NCBI GenBank assembly: GCA_038240015.1
Contig: JBBSEF010000064.1
Location: 1 to 16,270, forward strand
Direction: 5' to 3'
Source: CAHJXF01 sp038240015
GTDB taxonomy: Bacteria; Pseudomonadota; Gammaproteobacteria; Burkholderiales; Burkholderiaceae_D
DNA: 16,270 nt
Part shown: piece by piece, positions 14,964 through 16,270 of the stretch
Position numbering within the stretch: the stretch's first letter is position 1
Layout: each line of letters opens with the position of its first letter
The notes under the pieces: generated by a model
Seen by the model: the letters and a program-made list of their open reading frames with translations, nothing else
Databases searched by the model: none
What the model was told of the DNA's origin: nothing
Translations under genes and position numbers: made by a program

Positions 14964-15449
14964 ATGAATACGATCTACGATTTCTCCGCCAACTCACTCT
15001 CCGGCAAGCCCGCCGACCTCGCCGCGTGCAGGGGCAAGGTCCTGTTGATCGTCAATACCGCGAGCCAATGCGGCTTCACGCCGCAGTACAAGGGGCTCGA
15101 AGAACTCTACGAAGAGCTCCACGAGCGCGGCTTCGAAGTGCTCGGCTTTCCGTGCAATCAGTTCGGCACGCAGGAGCCGGGCGACAGCAAGGACATCGCG
15201 CAGTTCTGCGAGCGCAACTACGGCGTCACGTTTCCGCTGTTTGAGAAGATCGACGTCAATGGCGGCGGTACGCATCCGCTGTTCGCATGGTTGAAGAACC
15301 AAGCGCCCGGCATTCTCGGCACCAAGGACATCAAGTGGAACTTCACCAAGTTCCTGGTCGATCGCAACGGCAAGGTGATCGAGCGTTATTCGCCCACCAC
15401 GCGTCCCGACGCGATCCGCGGCGACATCGAGAAGCTACTGGCCGCTTGA
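14964..15449 (+). CDS. Glutathione peroxidase family thiol peroxidase (Cys type)
   Basis: A 161-residue cytoplasmic peroxidase that reduces hydrogen peroxide and organic hydroperoxides. The ATG at 14964 has AAGGAG (14953-14958) five bases upstream; longer in-frame sequence is the end of the HD-GYP gene read in another frame. The catalytic tetrad is visible: Cys36 (NTASQCGFTPQY), Gln70 (GFPCNQFGTQEPG), and Trp125 and Asn126 (IKWNFTKFLVD). A resolving Cys82 in QFCERNYGVTFP matches yeast Gpx3 (Cys36/Cys82), so this is probably a 2-Cys, thioredoxin-dependent enzyme rather than a glutathione-dependent one. It fits the peroxide theme of oxyR and dps but is 7 kb away. Its last 15 bases overlap the convergent rlmL-like gene. 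Confidence 0.95.
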   Translation: MNTIYDFSANSLSGKPADLAACRGKVLLIVNTASQCGFTPQYKGLEELYEELHERGFEVLGFPCNQFGTQEPGDSKDIAQFCERNYGVTFPLFEKIDVNGGGTHPLFAWLKNQAPGILGTKDIKWNFTKFLVDRNGKVIERYSPTTRPDAIRGDIEKLLAA

Positions 15450-16270
15450 CGCCGGGCGCTCCGCATGGCGGCCGTGCTGACCCGCCACGAGCGCGAAGCG
15501 ATAAAGACGGCATTCGATCGCGCCGTTGAACAACGGCACGCGTCGATCCGGTGAGAGCCTGAGCTTGCGTTGCAGGTTCATGTCCGAGGTCAGGATGTTG
15601 CAGGTCCACCCGGCGAATCGTTGCTTGAGCGCATTGCCGAATTCGACGAAGAAGTCGCTCAACGCGTCGTCGCGATTCGCGTCCTCGTCGGAGTGATTCG
15701 CGCGTTGACCGGCATCGCGCGCATGATCGTAGGCGCCATCGTCCGCGCCATCGTACATTCGCACTGAGCGCTCGCCACGGATTCCGATACGCGCGCCATA
15801 GGGAGGGTTGACGACGACGATGCCCGTGTCCGCATGCGGCTTGACTTGGCGCGCATCGATCTGCCGGGCCGCGATCGCGTGCGCGACGTCGCCCGCGATG
15901 CCGGCGCGTTCGAGGTTCGCGCGCGTGAGCGTCACCGCATCGCCCGACACGTCGCTCGCGCGTAGCAGGTCTGCCGCGAAATCCGCCGCGAGGTGCGCCG
16001 CGCGATCGGCACGATCCGGCGCGAGCGACAAGGCGCTCTGTTTACATCGCGTCCACGCGGCTTCGTCGAAGTTCTTCAAGCGCTCGAATCCGAAGCGACG
16101 CGTGGCGCCCGGCGCGATGCCGAAGATCGCTCTTCGCTGCCATAGCGGCCTTGCGCAATGCGAACGAGGACGCGGCTCGCGATGCGTGAATGCAGGTTCA
16201 CCCGATACACATCGGCCCACGAAGCCGCGAAGTGAACCCCGCCGGCGGTCGTGTGCGCGCCCGCGATCGA
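15435..16270 (-). pseudogene. RlmL-type 23S rRNA guanine-N2 methyltransferase, disrupted, 5' end beyond window
   Basis: This gene reads leftward from the window edge. In one frame (16270 down to a stop at 16076) it encodes a THUMP-like segment: GGVHFAASWADVYRVNLHSR, then IASRVLVRIAQGRYGSEE. In another frame, from about 16130 to the TAG at 15435, it encodes the end of the methyltransferase domain: FGIAPGATRRFGFERLKNFDEAAW, the catalytic VVVNPPYG motif, ALKQRFAGW, RVPLFNGAIECRLYRF. What normally lies between them, the rest of THUMP, the linker and the SAM-binding DPMCGSGT motif, is absent, and the reading frame changes. This looks like an internal deletion of a few hundred bases with a frameshift, at a small palindrome (16121-16136), or an assembly error. 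A 30-residue Asp/Ala/Asn/Arg-rich insert also follows NPPYG. The intact family methylates 23S rRNA; this copy should be inactive. Confidence 0.72.

Noticed and set aside
1..16270. CRISPR arrays, tRNA or rRNA genes, insertion sequences, integrases
   Set aside because: No regularly spaced repeats, no cloverleaf-like sequences, and no transposase or integrase motifs were seen on either strand.

Overview
The window is high-GC (about 60-65% by eye) proteobacterial chromosome, most likely a betaproteobacterium of the Burkholderiales. The evidence is the oxyR / dps / ubiA / proC / yggS / pilT / pilU neighbourhood, the ubiquinone (UbiA) and type IV pilus genes, the CoA-based catabolic cluster with a TRAP binding protein, and the codon bias. 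Genus and species cannot be named from this sequence.

Layout. (1) Positions 1-193 hold the 3' end of a sensor histidine kinase. (2) Positions 352-5687 are a co-directional catabolic cluster: MaoC/FAS1-like acyl-CoA hydratase, acyl-CoA dehydrogenase, CaiB/BaiF CoA-transferase, CitE-like lyase and a TRAP periplasmic binding protein. Together they can activate, oxidise, hydrate and cleave a branched dicarboxylate. Methylsuccinate, mesaconate or itaconate, giving citramalyl-CoA and then acetyl-CoA plus pyruvate, is the best-fitting guess. (3) Positions 5687-7377 start with a strongly palindromic intergenic stretch, then OxyR (redox cysteines exactly at 199 and 208) and a Dps ferritin with a possible OxyR-like site in front. 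(4) Positions 7388-9956 hold ubiA, facing convergently a yggS-proC pair. (5) Positions 10216-12448 hold the twitching ATPases pilT and pilU, divergent from yggS-proC. (6) Positions 12449-14883 are a lower-GC island with two divergent genes: an unusual 40-codon peptide gene on the minus strand, and a 678-residue TPR plus HD-GYP protein (predicted c-di-GMP phosphodiesterase) on the plus strand. A perfect 17-bp inverted repeat lies between them. (7) Positions 14964-15449 encode a 2-Cys glutathione peroxidase, tail-to-tail with an apparently broken rlmL-type 23S rRNA methyltransferase gene (15435 to the window edge).

The most interesting candidate for an undescribed system is region 6. The peptide has an acidic N-terminal part, an E-L-S-x-V-G-G-G motif resembling a double-glycine leader, and only six hydrophobic residues after it. 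Its divergent neighbour has a cytoplasmic TPR sensor-like half joined to HD-GYP. This looks like a peptide-signal/TPR-receptor pair acting on c-di-GMP, next to the pilus retraction motors. That link is inference; the peptide, its ribosome binding site, the inverted repeat and the domain motifs are directly visible. OxyR, Dps and glutathione peroxidase add a peroxide-defence theme, though the peroxidase is not contiguous with the other two.
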